A stretch of 50,936 bases of DNA from an uncultured Peptoniphilus sp. (lineage in GTDB: Bacteria; Bacillota; Clostridia; Tissierellales; Peptoniphilaceae). Shown here piece by piece: positions 15,864-24,297 of this stretch. The stretch lies in NCBI GenBank assembly GCA_902488455.1, contig CABTWG010000004.1:1-50936 (forward strand), given 5' to 3'. The notes below the pieces were generated by a model. That model saw nothing but the letters and a program-made list of their open reading frames with translations, was not told the DNA's origin and searched no databases. The position numbers and the translations under genes were made by a program. Each line of letters opens with the position of its first letter. Positions within the stretch are counted from its first letter, which is position 1.

Positions 15864-17042
15864 ATGAATACGAAAAGATTATTTTCTCTTTTAGAAGAGA
15901 AAAGAGAAAAGATGATAGAAGATAGAAGATGGCTTCACATGCATCCGGAATTATCTTTCGAAGAAACTGAAACCAGTAAGTTTATTGAGAAATTTTATGA
16001 AGGCAAGGATGTAAATGTTGAGAAGAACATGGGTAGCTGTGGACTTAGAGTTACTATAGACTCAGGAAAACCTGGAAAAACCATAGCCCTTCGTGCAGAT
16101 TTTGATGCTCTTCCAATAGAGGAGGACACTGGACTTCCATATTCATCTAAGAATAAAGGTGTTATGCACGCCTGTGGTCACGATGCCCACACAGCATACC
16201 TTCTTAATTTAGCAGATGCTCTTATTGAAATGAAGGATGAATTTAAAGGAAGAATTGTAATCATTCACCAACCAGCGGAAGAAGTTCCACCTGGAGGAGC
16301 AAAAGGAATGATTGAAGCTGGAGTTTTGGATGGTGTCGACAATGTACTCGGTTGCCACGTTATGAGTCAAATGGATTTTGGAAAGGTCTACTACCACAAG
16401 GGACCTACTCAACAGGCAAGGGCAAAATTTATCGCAAAAGTAATGGGCAAAGGCGGCCACGGATCTTCACCTCACGAAGCAAATGACTCAATAGTTATTG
16501 CCAGCCAATTGGTAGTAAACCTACAAACCATCATTTCTAGGAGAATGAATCCGATGGAAAGTGGAGTTATAACCATAGGATCATTTGATGGAAAGGGACA
16601 GTTCAATATTATAAAAGATTCAGTAACCCTTGAAGGGGACGTGAGATGTATGTCCAACTCAGCAAGGGAAATGATCGAAAGAGAAGTCCGCGCAATGTGC
16701 AAAGGCTTAGAAACTATGTATAGCTGTAAGATAGATTTGGATTACAAGAACGATTATCCAGTTTTGATAAACGATGAAGAGATGACGGACCTAGTTGTAG
16801 AAGCTGTAAAAGAAGCGAATATTCCTGGAGTAGTTGGAGTAGAGGATTGTGGACCACAATCACCATCAGAAGATTTCTCCTACTACACTGAAAAAGTTCC
16901 TTGCTGTTTCTTCTATATTGGAGCTAAGCCAGAAGGAGAAGCGTATCCTCATCATCATCCAAAGTTCGATATCAGAGAAGAATCTATGATGATAGCCGCA
17001 ATGTCCATGGGGGCAGCAGCTCTTAAGTATTTAGAAGATTAA
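15864..17042 (+). CDS. M20-family amidohydrolase (N-acyl amino acid hydrolase type)
   Basis: Cytoplasmic di-metal hydrolase that releases amino acids from N-acyl conjugates. The 392 residues carry the metal site MHACGHDAH (102-109), the catalytic QPAEE (137-140), CHV (His165), a lid/dimer domain (about 180-295) and the C-terminal HHHPKFDI histidine. The substrate cannot be read from sequence (hippurate, N-acetyl-aminoacyl or similar). AAGGAGG precedes the ATG. Ten bases separate it from the KdgT-type permease, so the two probably form an operon importing and cleaving one substrate. Confidence 0.9.
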   Translation: MNTKRLFSLLEEKREKMIEDRRWLHMHPELSFEETETSKFIEKFYEGKDVNVEKNMGSCGLRVTIDSGKPGKTIALRADFDALPIEEDTGLPYSSKNKGVMHACGHDAHTAYLLNLADALIEMKDEFKGRIVIIHQPAEEVPPGGAKGMIEAGVLDGVDNVLGCHVMSQMDFGKVYYHKGPTQQARAKFIAKVMGKGGHGSSPHEANDSIVIASQLVVNLQTIISRRMNPMESGVITIGSFDGKGQFNIIKDSVTLEGDVRCMSNSAREMIEREVRAMCKGLETMYSCKIDLDYKNDYPVLINDEEMTDLVVEAVKEANIPGVVGVEDCGPQSPSEDFSYYTEKVPCCFFYIGAKPEGEAYPHHHPKFDIREESMMIAAMSMGAAALKYLED

Positions 17043-17052
17043 GGAGCAGACT

Positions 17053-17979
17053 ATGAAGCTTATGAAAAAGATCCCAGGAGGGACACTTTTAATACCTATG
17101 ATAATATCTGCTCTAATAAACACAATCTATCCAACCTTATTTCATATAGGTGGAGTGACAGAAGCGTTCTTCGCAGGAAGTGGGCTTAACTTTATTCTTG
17201 GAGCAGCAATATTTATTTCAGGATGTCTTTTAAAACTATCCACCATTAAGCACGTATTCCAAAGATACTTCTTCCTATTGGTATTTAGAACGGCTCTATG
17301 TGCTGGATTAGGAATGATATTTTTCAAAGTCTTTGGCTTAGAAGGATTCTTAGGGATAAGTTTGGTGGCGTTTATTGCCACACTTACATCTATAAATCCG
17401 TCATTATTTTTAGCAATAATGGAAGATTTTGGAGATGAAGTGGACGTATCAGCCTTTGGTCTCGTGTCGCTGTTTGCAACTCCAGTAGTAGCATTATTTA
17501 TATTTGGACTTACCCAACCTACAGAAATAGATTTAATGCCGATACTGTCAATGGTAGTTCCATTAGTTCTAGGAATTATAATTGGGAACGTAGACCATGA
17601 GTTTGGTAAGTTCTTGGTAACTGGGATGCCATTTGTAATATTTATGCTTGGCTGGTGCGTAGGAGCTAAGATAAACCTACTCGATGCTTTTAAAGCAGGA
17701 TTTTCAGGAGTAGTCATGACGTGTTTGTACTATGTCTTAACAGCTCTACCACTTCTATTTGTGGAAAAGAAGATTATGAAGAGGTCAGGAATAGCCACCT
17801 TTGGAATATCTACTATCGCAGGACTTTCTGCCAGCGTTCCACTAATACTTGCAGAAACCAATCCTGAAATAGCAATCTATGGAACTAGAGCAACCGCAAT
17901 AGTTACCATGGGAGTAGTAATATCTGCATTTGCATCACCATTTCTTGCTAAGATGCAGTATGAAAAAGCAAAAAATTAA
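17053..17979 (+). CDS. 2-keto-3-deoxygluconate permease family (KdgT-like) transporter
   Basis: Integral membrane protein of 308 residues with about ten hydrophobic segments. The start MKKIPGGTLLIPM and the block ATLTSINPSLFLAIMEDFGD are typical of the KDGT family. No sugar-acid catabolic genes are nearby, and its partner is an M20 hydrolase, so the substrate may be an organic acid or acyl-amino acid rather than ketodeoxygluconate. That is inference from position only. Confidence 0.83.
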   Translation: MKLMKKIPGGTLLIPMIISALINTIYPTLFHIGGVTEAFFAGSGLNFILGAAIFISGCLLKLSTIKHVFQRYFFLLVFRTALCAGLGMIFFKVFGLEGFLGISLVAFIATLTSINPSLFLAIMEDFGDEVDVSAFGLVSLFATPVVALFIFGLTQPTEIDLMPILSMVVPLVLGIIIGNVDHEFGKFLVTGMPFVIFMLGWCVGAKINLLDAFKAGFSGVVMTCLYYVLTALPLLFVEKKIMKRSGIATFGISTIAGLSASVPLILAETNPEIAIYGTRATAIVTMGVVISAFASPFLAKMQYEKAKN

Positions 17980-17990
17980 AAATTTACAAA

Positions 17991-18020
17991 AAAAGAGAGG
18001 GCGACCTCTCTTTTGTTTTT
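17991..18020 (+). terminator. Rho-independent terminator of the M20-permease operon
   Basis: AAAAGAGAGG, loop GCGA, CCTCTCTTTT, then a T-rich tail. Confidence 0.88.
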
Positions 18021-18039
18021 GCAATATAAAATAGATTTA

Positions 18040-18080
18040 AAATATCTGTTGGGGGAAAAGTAGATCTCTAACAGATATTT
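18040..18080. repeat. Eleven-base-pair intergenic hairpin of unknown role
   Basis: AAATATCTGTT (18040-18050) pairs perfectly with AACAGATATTT (18070-18080) across a 19-base loop. No T tract follows on either strand, so it does not look like a normal terminator. Confidence 0.5.
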
Positions 18081-18089
18081 GTATGTAAA

Positions 18090-18120
18090 AAATCCCCCGT
18101 TTAAACCGAGGGAATATTTT
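18090..18120 (-). terminator. Probable terminator of the deacetylase operon
   Basis: On the minus strand CCCTCGGTTTAAACGGGGG forms a G/C-rich hairpin around a GTTTAAAC core, followed by ATTTTTT, just after the deacetylase stop. Confidence 0.7.
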
Positions 18121-18124
18121 TTCT

Positions 18125-19171
18125 TTACTTAAGAAGGGCAAACTCGTAGCCTCTTTCTTTAAAATAACTTATTATGCTTGGTAGAGCATCTGCGGTGTGT
18201 TGCTTGTTCATAGCATCGTGCATTAAAACCACTGCAAGTCTAGTCTCTTCATTTTGATGAAGGGACTTGTCCAAGTAGTTTACCATACCTTCTGCTGTAG
18301 TTGGTCTAACAGATTTAGGCTCTGCATCTCCTGAAAGGCAGTTCCAATCGATCCAAACTACATCCATACCTTCTAGGGCACTGTCGGAAGATCCTGTATT
18401 ATCCCAAGACATATGGCCACCAGGGTACCTCCACACGCTTGAATGGAAATCATCGCCGAGATACTTTTTAAGCTTTGTATTTAAAAGATTTGCCTCTTTT
18501 ATAATTTGCGCTGAGTCGGCAGTTCTTCCTGGATAGAGCAGTTGATAGTCATGGGTGTATGAGTGCATGGCTATTGCGTTGCCGTCCACTAGAGTTTCTT
18601 TTAAGACACTGCTTGACTTGTCATTTATAGCTCTTCCTACAACGAAGAATGTTGCTCTTGCACCATTGTCTTTTAGTGTTTTTAAAATTTGTGGTGTGAT
18701 AGTTGTATTAGGTCCATCATCAAAGGTTAAGAACACAAGCTTTTTACTTCCTTCATAAGGAATTTTACCAGTGGTTATATCTCTTACCCACTTGGTGTCG
18801 TAGGCATACTTAGAAACTGCAGTAATATGATTTTCACCAGGAACGATCTTCTTTTTAATTCTAGAAGCTCTCACTTCTGCAATATAGCTAAGTCCCTTTA
18901 CATCATCTTTTTTGATGTTGAAATTCACCGGATTATCCTGATTTTCTCGCATATTTATCTTTAGTAGAGTTGCTACATAATCTGAGTTGCTCTCTAATTT
19001 TTTAGTAGATCTTGATTGTTTTTTTCTAATAGCTGTACTAAAGATCAAAAATACTATAAGGGCAACTACAAAGTAGAATCTTCTCCTTGCTTTCTTCTTT
19101 TTTCTAATTGCTCTTCTCTTTCTTTCCAATTGTCTATCTTTAATTTTTATTTTTTCCAAATCGTTATTCAT
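18125..19171 (-). CDS. Membrane-anchored polysaccharide deacetylase (NodB domain)
   Basis: Zinc-dependent deacetylase probably acting on cell-wall glycan (GlcNAc or MurNAc), which would reduce lysozyme sensitivity. The 348 residues begin with a very basic segment and one membrane anchor (about 32-48). The NodB domain from about 145 shows TFDDGPN (Asp152-Asp153), the metal histidines in HSYTH (204, 208), RYPGG (near 249), WIDWN and a final LMHD. All catalytic motifs are intact. GAGGAG precedes the ATG. It lies 12-13 bases after the YihY gene, forming an operon. Confidence 0.9.
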   Translation of the reverse strand: MNNDLEKIKIKDRQLERKRRAIRKKKKARRRFYFVVALIVFLIFSTAIRKKQSRSTKKLESNSDYVATLLKINMRENQDNPVNFNIKKDDVKGLSYIAEVRASRIKKKIVPGENHITAVSKYAYDTKWVRDITTGKIPYEGSKKLVFLTFDDGPNTTITPQILKTLKDNGARATFFVVGRAINDKSSSVLKETLVDGNAIAMHSYTHDYQLLYPGRTADSAQIIKEANLLNTKLKKYLGDDFHSSVWRYPGGHMSWDNTGSSDSALEGMDVVWIDWNCLSGDAEPKSVRPTTAEGMVNYLDKSLHQNEETRLAVVLMHDAMNKQHTADALPSIISYFKERGYEFALLK

Positions 19172-19183
19172 CTTGTCTCCTCA

Positions 19184-20107
19184 CTAGTTCGAGTTTTTAT
19201 AAAGCACTGATTCATATCTGGGATGCAGATTCTGAGTTTTAAAATACTTCATCGAATATAAAATTCCGTTGATCTCCGCACCAATTAGCATTGTATAACT
19301 CATAAAGTAGCTCCAGGTTAAGAACGCAAATATGGAACCGAGGGATCCATACGTCACCGAATACTTGGCAAAATTTTGCAAATATACGCCAAACAAGGCA
19401 CTGAAAAGATTTTGCCCTATGGTTGTAAATATTGCGCCTGGAACAACTTCTAAGACTTTCAAATTCCTTCTAATTTTTTTGTTAAGTGTAAAATAATACA
19501 TTACGATATATATAATTAACATGTAAGCTATTGGAATTAGATTTCTCATAGCTCTAAGCACATTATAAAAATTAGATGCATCTACTTTGAAAAAGTCAAG
19601 AGTCTTCGTTATTACCATTTCTCCTACAATAGAGGTAACTGATATTAGTATTAACATAACCATCAGTAGAAGTGTAAATATTGCAGAAATAAGTCTTTTA
19701 AAAAAATAACCTCGATCGTCTTTTATTCCATAGGCTTTGTTAATATTTAAAAGTAGCTGTTTAACTCCGCTTGATGCAGAAAAAATACCCAGTATTAACG
19801 ATATAGAAAGTAGTCCCGTACTGGAAGCTCTGTTTAGCTGGGTAATAAAACTTTCTATTATAGAATATATTTCTTCTGGTAGTACTTTTATCAAATTAAC
19901 TATTTCACTTTGGTTAAAAATCTCCACAAATGAAATAATATTTAAAAATGCGATGATAAATGGAAATATTGAAAGAATTGAAAAGAAAGTTAAAGATCCT
20001 GCCATGGCTGGCAGATTTTTTTCCCCTATTCTAAATAATAATTTATCAAAAAAAACTAGAATAGGGTTATTTTTATACTTATCTAGTAATCTTTCTATTG
20101 CTTTCAT
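19184..20107 (-). CDS. YihY/UPF0761-family membrane protein
   Basis: Integral membrane protein of about 307 residues with six hydrophobic segments. The block KNLPAMAGSLTFFSILSIFPFI is the N-terminal hallmark of the YihY family once linked to ribonuclease BN; that activity has been reassigned elsewhere, so the function is unknown. A GTG at 20113 is possible, but ATG 20107 has GAGGTG at proper distance. It is co-transcribed with the deacetylase, suggesting an envelope role. Confidence 0.87.
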   Translation of the reverse strand: MKAIERLLDKYKNNPILVFFDKLLFRIGEKNLPAMAGSLTFFSILSIFPFIIAFLNIISFVEIFNQSEIVNLIKVLPEEIYSIIESFITQLNRASSTGLLSISLILGIFSASSGVKQLLLNINKAYGIKDDRGYFFKRLISAIFTLLLMVMLILISVTSIVGEMVITKTLDFFKVDASNFYNVLRAMRNLIPIAYMLIIYIVMYYFTLNKKIRRNLKVLEVVPGAIFTTIGQNLFSALFGVYLQNFAKYSVTYGSLGSIFAFLTWSYFMSYTMLIGAEINGILYSMKYFKTQNLHPRYESVLYKNSN

Positions 20108-20177
20108 TGTCACCTCAAAATAAATTGTCTAACGCTAATTTATATTATATAATAAACATTGAGATATTGCTTTAAAT

Positions 20178-20792
20178 TTAAACATTTTTAAGAAATATAT
20201 TGGCAACTGTATCTGCTACATGTTGACATGTATCTACACAGGACTCAAGTTTTAGACTAAGCTTATTGTTTTTCAAAATATTTTTAGGATCAAGTTTTAA
20301 AAATATATTTTGAGTTGACTCGATATACACTTTGTCAGCTCTGTCTTCGAGATTTCTTATATGTTTAATTAAATCTTCTATGTCTGAATATTTTTTTGCG
20401 GTCTTTAGACTGTTTACCAATAGAACTATACTGTTTGAAGCATCGACTATTATATCTACAAAAGAATAGATAGATGGTGTTATCTCCTTGATGTCGTACA
20501 TATAGATTGCCATTAGTATGTCTTCTATTGTGTCTATTACAGAATCGATAGTATGACCAAGTTGAAGGATATCTTCCTTATTAAGCGGAAGTATATATTG
20601 TTTTTCAACTTCTCTTTGAATTTTGTGGTAGACTTTGTCTGCATCATTTTCAATTTCGTGAATTTCCACTACGAGATACTTTATATTTTCGTACTGAAAT
20701 TCAACTAGACTTCTTTTAAGCATATCGGATGCACGAACTGTATATTCTGAAAGTTCTATTAATAGATCATAAAAATTTACTCTTGTTGACAT
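20178..20792 (-). CDS. DUF47 / PhoU-like protein
   Basis: A 204-residue helical protein of the DUF47 (PhoU-related, Pit accessory) family. The ExxAD-type repeats are visible: EIHEIENDADKVYHKI near 41-56 and RNLEDRADKVYIES near 145-158, each able to bind metal, as in PhoU three-helix bundles. Such proteins usually sit beside a Pit phosphate transporter. Here it is divergent (63-bp gap) from an operon that encodes an NptA-type Na/phosphate symporter with its own PhoU-like tail. A role in regulating phosphate uptake is inferred. Confidence 0.85.
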   Translation of the reverse strand: MSTRVNFYDLLIELSEYTVRASDMLKRSLVEFQYENIKYLVVEIHEIENDADKVYHKIQREVEKQYILPLNKEDILQLGHTIDSVIDTIEDILMAIYMYDIKEITPSIYSFVDIIVDASNSIVLLVNSLKTAKKYSDIEDLIKHIRNLEDRADKVYIESTQNIFLKLDPKNILKNNKLSLKLESCVDTCQHVADTVANIFLKNV

Positions 20793-20855
20793 AGGTCCTC
20801 CTTAGATATTTACAGTATCACAGTGAGGTAATTTTTACAAGATAGAGGAGATTAA

Positions 20856-21275
20856 ATGACTACTTTTATTTTAACTTTACTCTTTATAACCGTCTCACTT
20901 TCTGTGGTGATGCTTCTTATTCTATTTAGAAGACATATGGTTGTAGAAGGTAATTTGAAAGATGAAAAAAATTTTAAAAAATGTGAAGACGCTCTTAATG
21001 CTGTGTCGGATGAGGATCTAGAATATTTAAAGAGAATAAATAGAGATCTAGGTCCTGTAAATGGAATTAAATTTTTGATGGATAAGTACGACATTGACAT
21101 CAGGTGCGCAAAAAATATTATGGATGGGATACTTACCCATAATTTAAGCGACGAAGATGTAGAATATCTAAAGAAAATTAAAAAGGATTTTGGCGATGAG
21201 GCTGTCTACGATGTGGCTACGACAAAATTTAAGATAGATAAAAAAGATGTTAAGGAACTTATAAACAATTTATAA
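20856..21275 (+). CDS. Small membrane-anchored protein with an internal duplication
   Basis: I do not recognise this family. The 139 residues have one N-terminal membrane segment (about 3-24) and two similar cytoplasmic repeats at 51-92 and 98-139. Both open with SDED(L/V)EYLK(R/K)I followed by (R/K)DFG or RDLG, a short linker and a helix ending near KNIMDGI or KELINNL. The repeat shape loosely recalls the C-terminal domain of ribosomal protein L7/L12 (helix, then D.R.AK..MD), which is only a guess. AGAGGAG precedes the ATG. Nineteen bases separate it from the phosphate symporter. Confidence 0.75.
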   Translation: MTTFILTLLFITVSLSVVMLLILFRRHMVVEGNLKDEKNFKKCEDALNAVSDEDLEYLKRINRDLGPVNGIKFLMDKYDIDIRCAKNIMDGILTHNLSDEDVEYLKKIKKDFGDEAVYDVATTKFKIDKKDVKELINNL

Positions 21276-21294
21276 ATTTATAATGGAGGAATAA

Positions 21295-22896
21295 ATGGAT
21301 ATTACTCATTTTTTCGCCCTTTTAGGAGGGCTTGCCTGCTTTCTATACGGAATGGATTTGATGAGCAGTGGGCTTGAGCTTGTAGCAGGAGATAGGCTTC
21401 ACAAAATAATAGAAGGAATGACCAAGTCCATATTTAGAGGACTACTTGTAGGTATCGTCGTAACTGCGGCTATACAATCGTCTTCTGGTACTACTGTAAT
21501 GGTGGTTGGATTTGTAAATGCAGGTCTTATGACACTGGAACAAGCTGTAGGAGTTATAATGGGTGCCAATATCGGTACCACTATAACTGGACAACTGGTT
21601 GCGTTAAATATAACTGCCGTTGCTCCAATATTTGCATTCATAGGTTTTATTTTAAATAGATTTTCAAGCAAAAATTCTGTTAGATATTTGGGACAGGTAA
21701 TCCTAGGCTTAGGATTTCTTTTTATGGGGATGGAACTTATGAGTAATGCTATGGCACCTCTTAGAGAGTACGAAGGCTTTAGACAACTTATGGTTACAAT
21801 GTCAAACCCATTTATAGGAATCCTTGTTGGTACACTTGTAACTGGACTTATCCAGTCATCTGCAGCCAGCCTTGGTATCTTGCAAGCAATAGCAAACGAA
21901 GGACTAATAGGACTTACAGGATCAATGTATATCATTTGTGGATTTAATATTGGAACCTGTATTACATCAGTTTTATCTGCAATTGGGACATCTAAAAACG
22001 CTCAGAGAACCGCAGCTGTCCACGTACTATTTAACTTTATAGGAACGCTTATATTTGTCTTAATATCATTTGTAGTTCCTATCGATTCATTTATTGAAAG
22101 CATATCAAGGAATGTGCCTGCTGCTCAAATAGCTAATATGCACACATTCTTTAACATTATGGCAACACTAATACTTCTTCCATTCTCAAAATATCTTGCG
22201 AAACTTGCAACGATGGTAATAAGTGGATCTGATAAAGAACAAGAAGAAATGGCACTTCAATATATCAATCCTAGAAGAGGAGTTACAGATGCATCTGTAG
22301 AGATCACTGATGTAAGAGCAGAAACCAACAGGATGCTAAATATTGCGAGAGAGAATTTTAAATTGTCAATGGAACTTTTGATAAACTTTGATCATAAAAA
22401 ATATGACCAAATCTTCCACAACGAAGACATATTAAACTTCTTAAATTCACAGATAACAAAGCACATAATCGACTGTCTATCTCTTCAAATGGATGAGAAC
22501 ATGGCAGGTAATTTCACAGGATATATGAGAATCGTAAGAGACATTGAAAGAATTGGTGACCATATTAAATCCTCTGCAGATATAGCGAAGGCATCTGACG
22601 AAGGACATCTAACGTATACAGAGAAAGCTGTAAAGGAAATGGAATCCATCCAAAACTCAATAAACACTATGTTTAATACTATTTCAGAAGATGTATCCTA
22701 TGCAGAAAGAATTAATAGGCTTAGATTCTTCTCAAACAGAGTGGACGGTTTCGTTACAAGCTATAGAAACACTCATATAGATAGAATGAAAAATGGAGAA
22801 TGTGATCCGGAAAGTGGACTTTTATTCGACAAATATCTAACTTCACTAGAAAGAATATCTTCATATCTTTACAATGTAGGAAAGTTAACTATATAA
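21295..22896 (+). CDS. Na/phosphate cotransporter (NptA/PNaS family) with C-terminal PhoU-like domain
   Basis: Sodium-coupled phosphate importer of 533 residues. Two inverted Na_Pi_cotrans repeats carry the QSS signatures: IQSSSGTTVMVVGFVNAG near 61-78 and IQSSAASLGILQA near 186-198. About nine membrane segments extend to roughly 305. A soluble PhoU-like helical domain follows (about 340-533) with RDIERIGDHIKSSADIA. GGAGG precedes the ATG. It lies between the small duplicated protein and hisS with very short gaps, so it belongs to that operon. Confidence 0.92.
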   Translation: MDITHFFALLGGLACFLYGMDLMSSGLELVAGDRLHKIIEGMTKSIFRGLLVGIVVTAAIQSSSGTTVMVVGFVNAGLMTLEQAVGVIMGANIGTTITGQLVALNITAVAPIFAFIGFILNRFSSKNSVRYLGQVILGLGFLFMGMELMSNAMAPLREYEGFRQLMVTMSNPFIGILVGTLVTGLIQSSAASLGILQAIANEGLIGLTGSMYIICGFNIGTCITSVLSAIGTSKNAQRTAAVHVLFNFIGTLIFVLISFVVPIDSFIESISRNVPAAQIANMHTFFNIMATLILLPFSKYLAKLATMVISGSDKEQEEMALQYINPRRGVTDASVEITDVRAETNRMLNIARENFKLSMELLINFDHKKYDQIFHNEDILNFLNSQITKHIIDCLSLQMDENMAGNFTGYMRIVRDIERIGDHIKSSADIAKASDEGHLTYTEKAVKEMESIQNSINTMFNTISEDVSYAERINRLRFFSNRVDGFVTSYRNTHIDRMKNGECDPESGLLFDKYLTSLERISSYLYNVGKLTI

Positions 22897-22905
22897 GGAG
22901 GAACG

Positions 22906-24213
22906 ATGACTATTATAAAACCATCAACGCTACCTGGATTTATGGAACTTTTACCAAAGGACCAAGTAGTATTTAATCGATTAGTAGATATAATTAAAAC
23001 GAATTTTGAAAAATATGGATTTTTGCCAATAGATACACCAGTTTTAGAAAAGGCTGAGGTTCTTCTTGCAAAAGGTGGAGGAGAAACTGAAAAACAAGTC
23101 TACGCGTTCACCAAGGGAACCACAGACATAGCAATGAGATTCGACCTTACAGTGCCACTAGCAAGATATACAGTGGAACATTTTTCCGATTTAAACTTCC
23201 CATTTAAGAGGTACCAAATAGGCAAGGTCTACAGAGGAGAAAGAGCTCAAAAGGGAAGATATAGAGAGTTTTACCAATGCGATATTGATATAATCGGTAA
23301 TGGAAAGATATCTCTTGTAAATGATGCAGAATGTCCAGCAGTTATCTACTCAATCTTTAGAGAATTTAACTTCGGCAAATTTACAATTAACATCAACAAC
23401 AGAAAGATTCTAAATGGATTCTTCAAAAGCTTGGAAGTTAAATCTACAGAAGAAGTGATGAGAATAATCGATAAGATCGACAAAATCGGAGTGGACAATG
23501 TAAAAGAAGAGCTTGCTAAGGTCGGAATGAGTGCAGAAAACATAGATAAACTAATCTCATTTATAGAAATAGACGGCACAAAGGAAGAAATCATAGAAGC
23601 ACTTAAAAACTTATACTGCGATAACGAAGACTTCATCCAAGGAGTAGAAGAATTAGAAACAGTCGTTAAATATATGAGAGCCTATGGAGTAGAAGACGAC
23701 TACTTTAAGATCAATTTAAAGATAGCAAGAGGTCTTGATTATTACACAGGTACAGTCTATGAAACATTCCTTGACGACCACAGAGAACTTGGATCAGTAT
23801 CCTCAGGTGGAAGATATGACAACTTGGCAGGATACTACACCACAAATTTAATGCCAGGAGTTGGAATGTCAATAGGTCTTACAAGACTATTTTCAAAGAT
23901 GCAAGAGCTTGGTCTTATAAAAGAAACTAAGAGCGAAGTATCAGACATAATAATAATTCCTATGGAAGAAACAGTGGTAGAATCCATAGAAATCCTATCC
24001 AGACTTCAAAAAGAAGGCATAAGTGCAACGATCTATGCTGAATCTGGCAAGATGGGTAAGAAATTCAAATATGCAGACGCATTGGATATAAAGTACGCCC
24101 TTGTAATTGGAGAAAACGAAATAAAATCCAATGTCTATGGGCTTAAAAATATGGATACCGGAGAACAAGAAGACCTATCCCTAGAAGAAATCATTGCGAA
24201 ATTTAGCAAGTAA
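22906..24213 (+). CDS. hisS: Histidyl-tRNA synthetase
   Basis: Class II synthetase, 435 residues. Motif 1 (GFLPIDTPVLEKAE), motif 2 (KVYRGERAQKGRYREFYQCDIDIIG), the histidine-specific RGLDYYTGTVYE near 275-286, motif 3 (SIGLTRL) and a C-terminal anticodon-binding domain (about 340-435) are all present. AGGAGG precedes the ATG, nine bases after the phosphate symporter. Unlike thrS it has no T-box leader of its own. aspS, its frequent partner, is not adjacent. Confidence 0.95.
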   Translation: MTIIKPSTLPGFMELLPKDQVVFNRLVDIIKTNFEKYGFLPIDTPVLEKAEVLLAKGGGETEKQVYAFTKGTTDIAMRFDLTVPLARYTVEHFSDLNFPFKRYQIGKVYRGERAQKGRYREFYQCDIDIIGNGKISLVNDAECPAVIYSIFREFNFGKFTININNRKILNGFFKSLEVKSTEEVMRIIDKIDKIGVDNVKEELAKVGMSAENIDKLISFIEIDGTKEEIIEALKNLYCDNEDFIQGVEELETVVKYMRAYGVEDDYFKINLKIARGLDYYTGTVYETFLDDHRELGSVSSGGRYDNLAGYYTTNLMPGVGMSIGLTRLFSKMQELGLIKETKSEVSDIIIIPMEETVVESIEILSRLQKEGISATIYAESGKMGKKFKYADALDIKYALVIGENEIKSNVYGLKNMDTGEQEDLSLEEIIAKFSK

Positions 24214-24248
24214 TCCTATTTTCTTAATAACATGGTGATGTGGATATA

Positions 24249-24277
24249 TTGAAAGTTTAAAGATAACGATGTACAAT
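24249..24277 (+). promoter_or_regulatory. Promoter of the MscS-YitT pair
   Basis: TTGAAA (24249-24254), a 17-base spacer and TACAAT (24272-24277), 20 bases before the MscS start. Confidence 0.7.
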
Positions 24278-24297
24278 TTTTATAAGTTGGTGAAAAA

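Noticed and set aside
17142..17717. A 191-residue minus frame opposite the KdgT-type permease
   Set aside because: Antisense shadow of a clear membrane-protein gene; no start signal or family pattern.
20793..20855. Pho-box operator in the DUF47/symporter divergent gap
   Set aside because: No paired direct repeats of the PhoB/PhoP type could be seen in the 63 bases.
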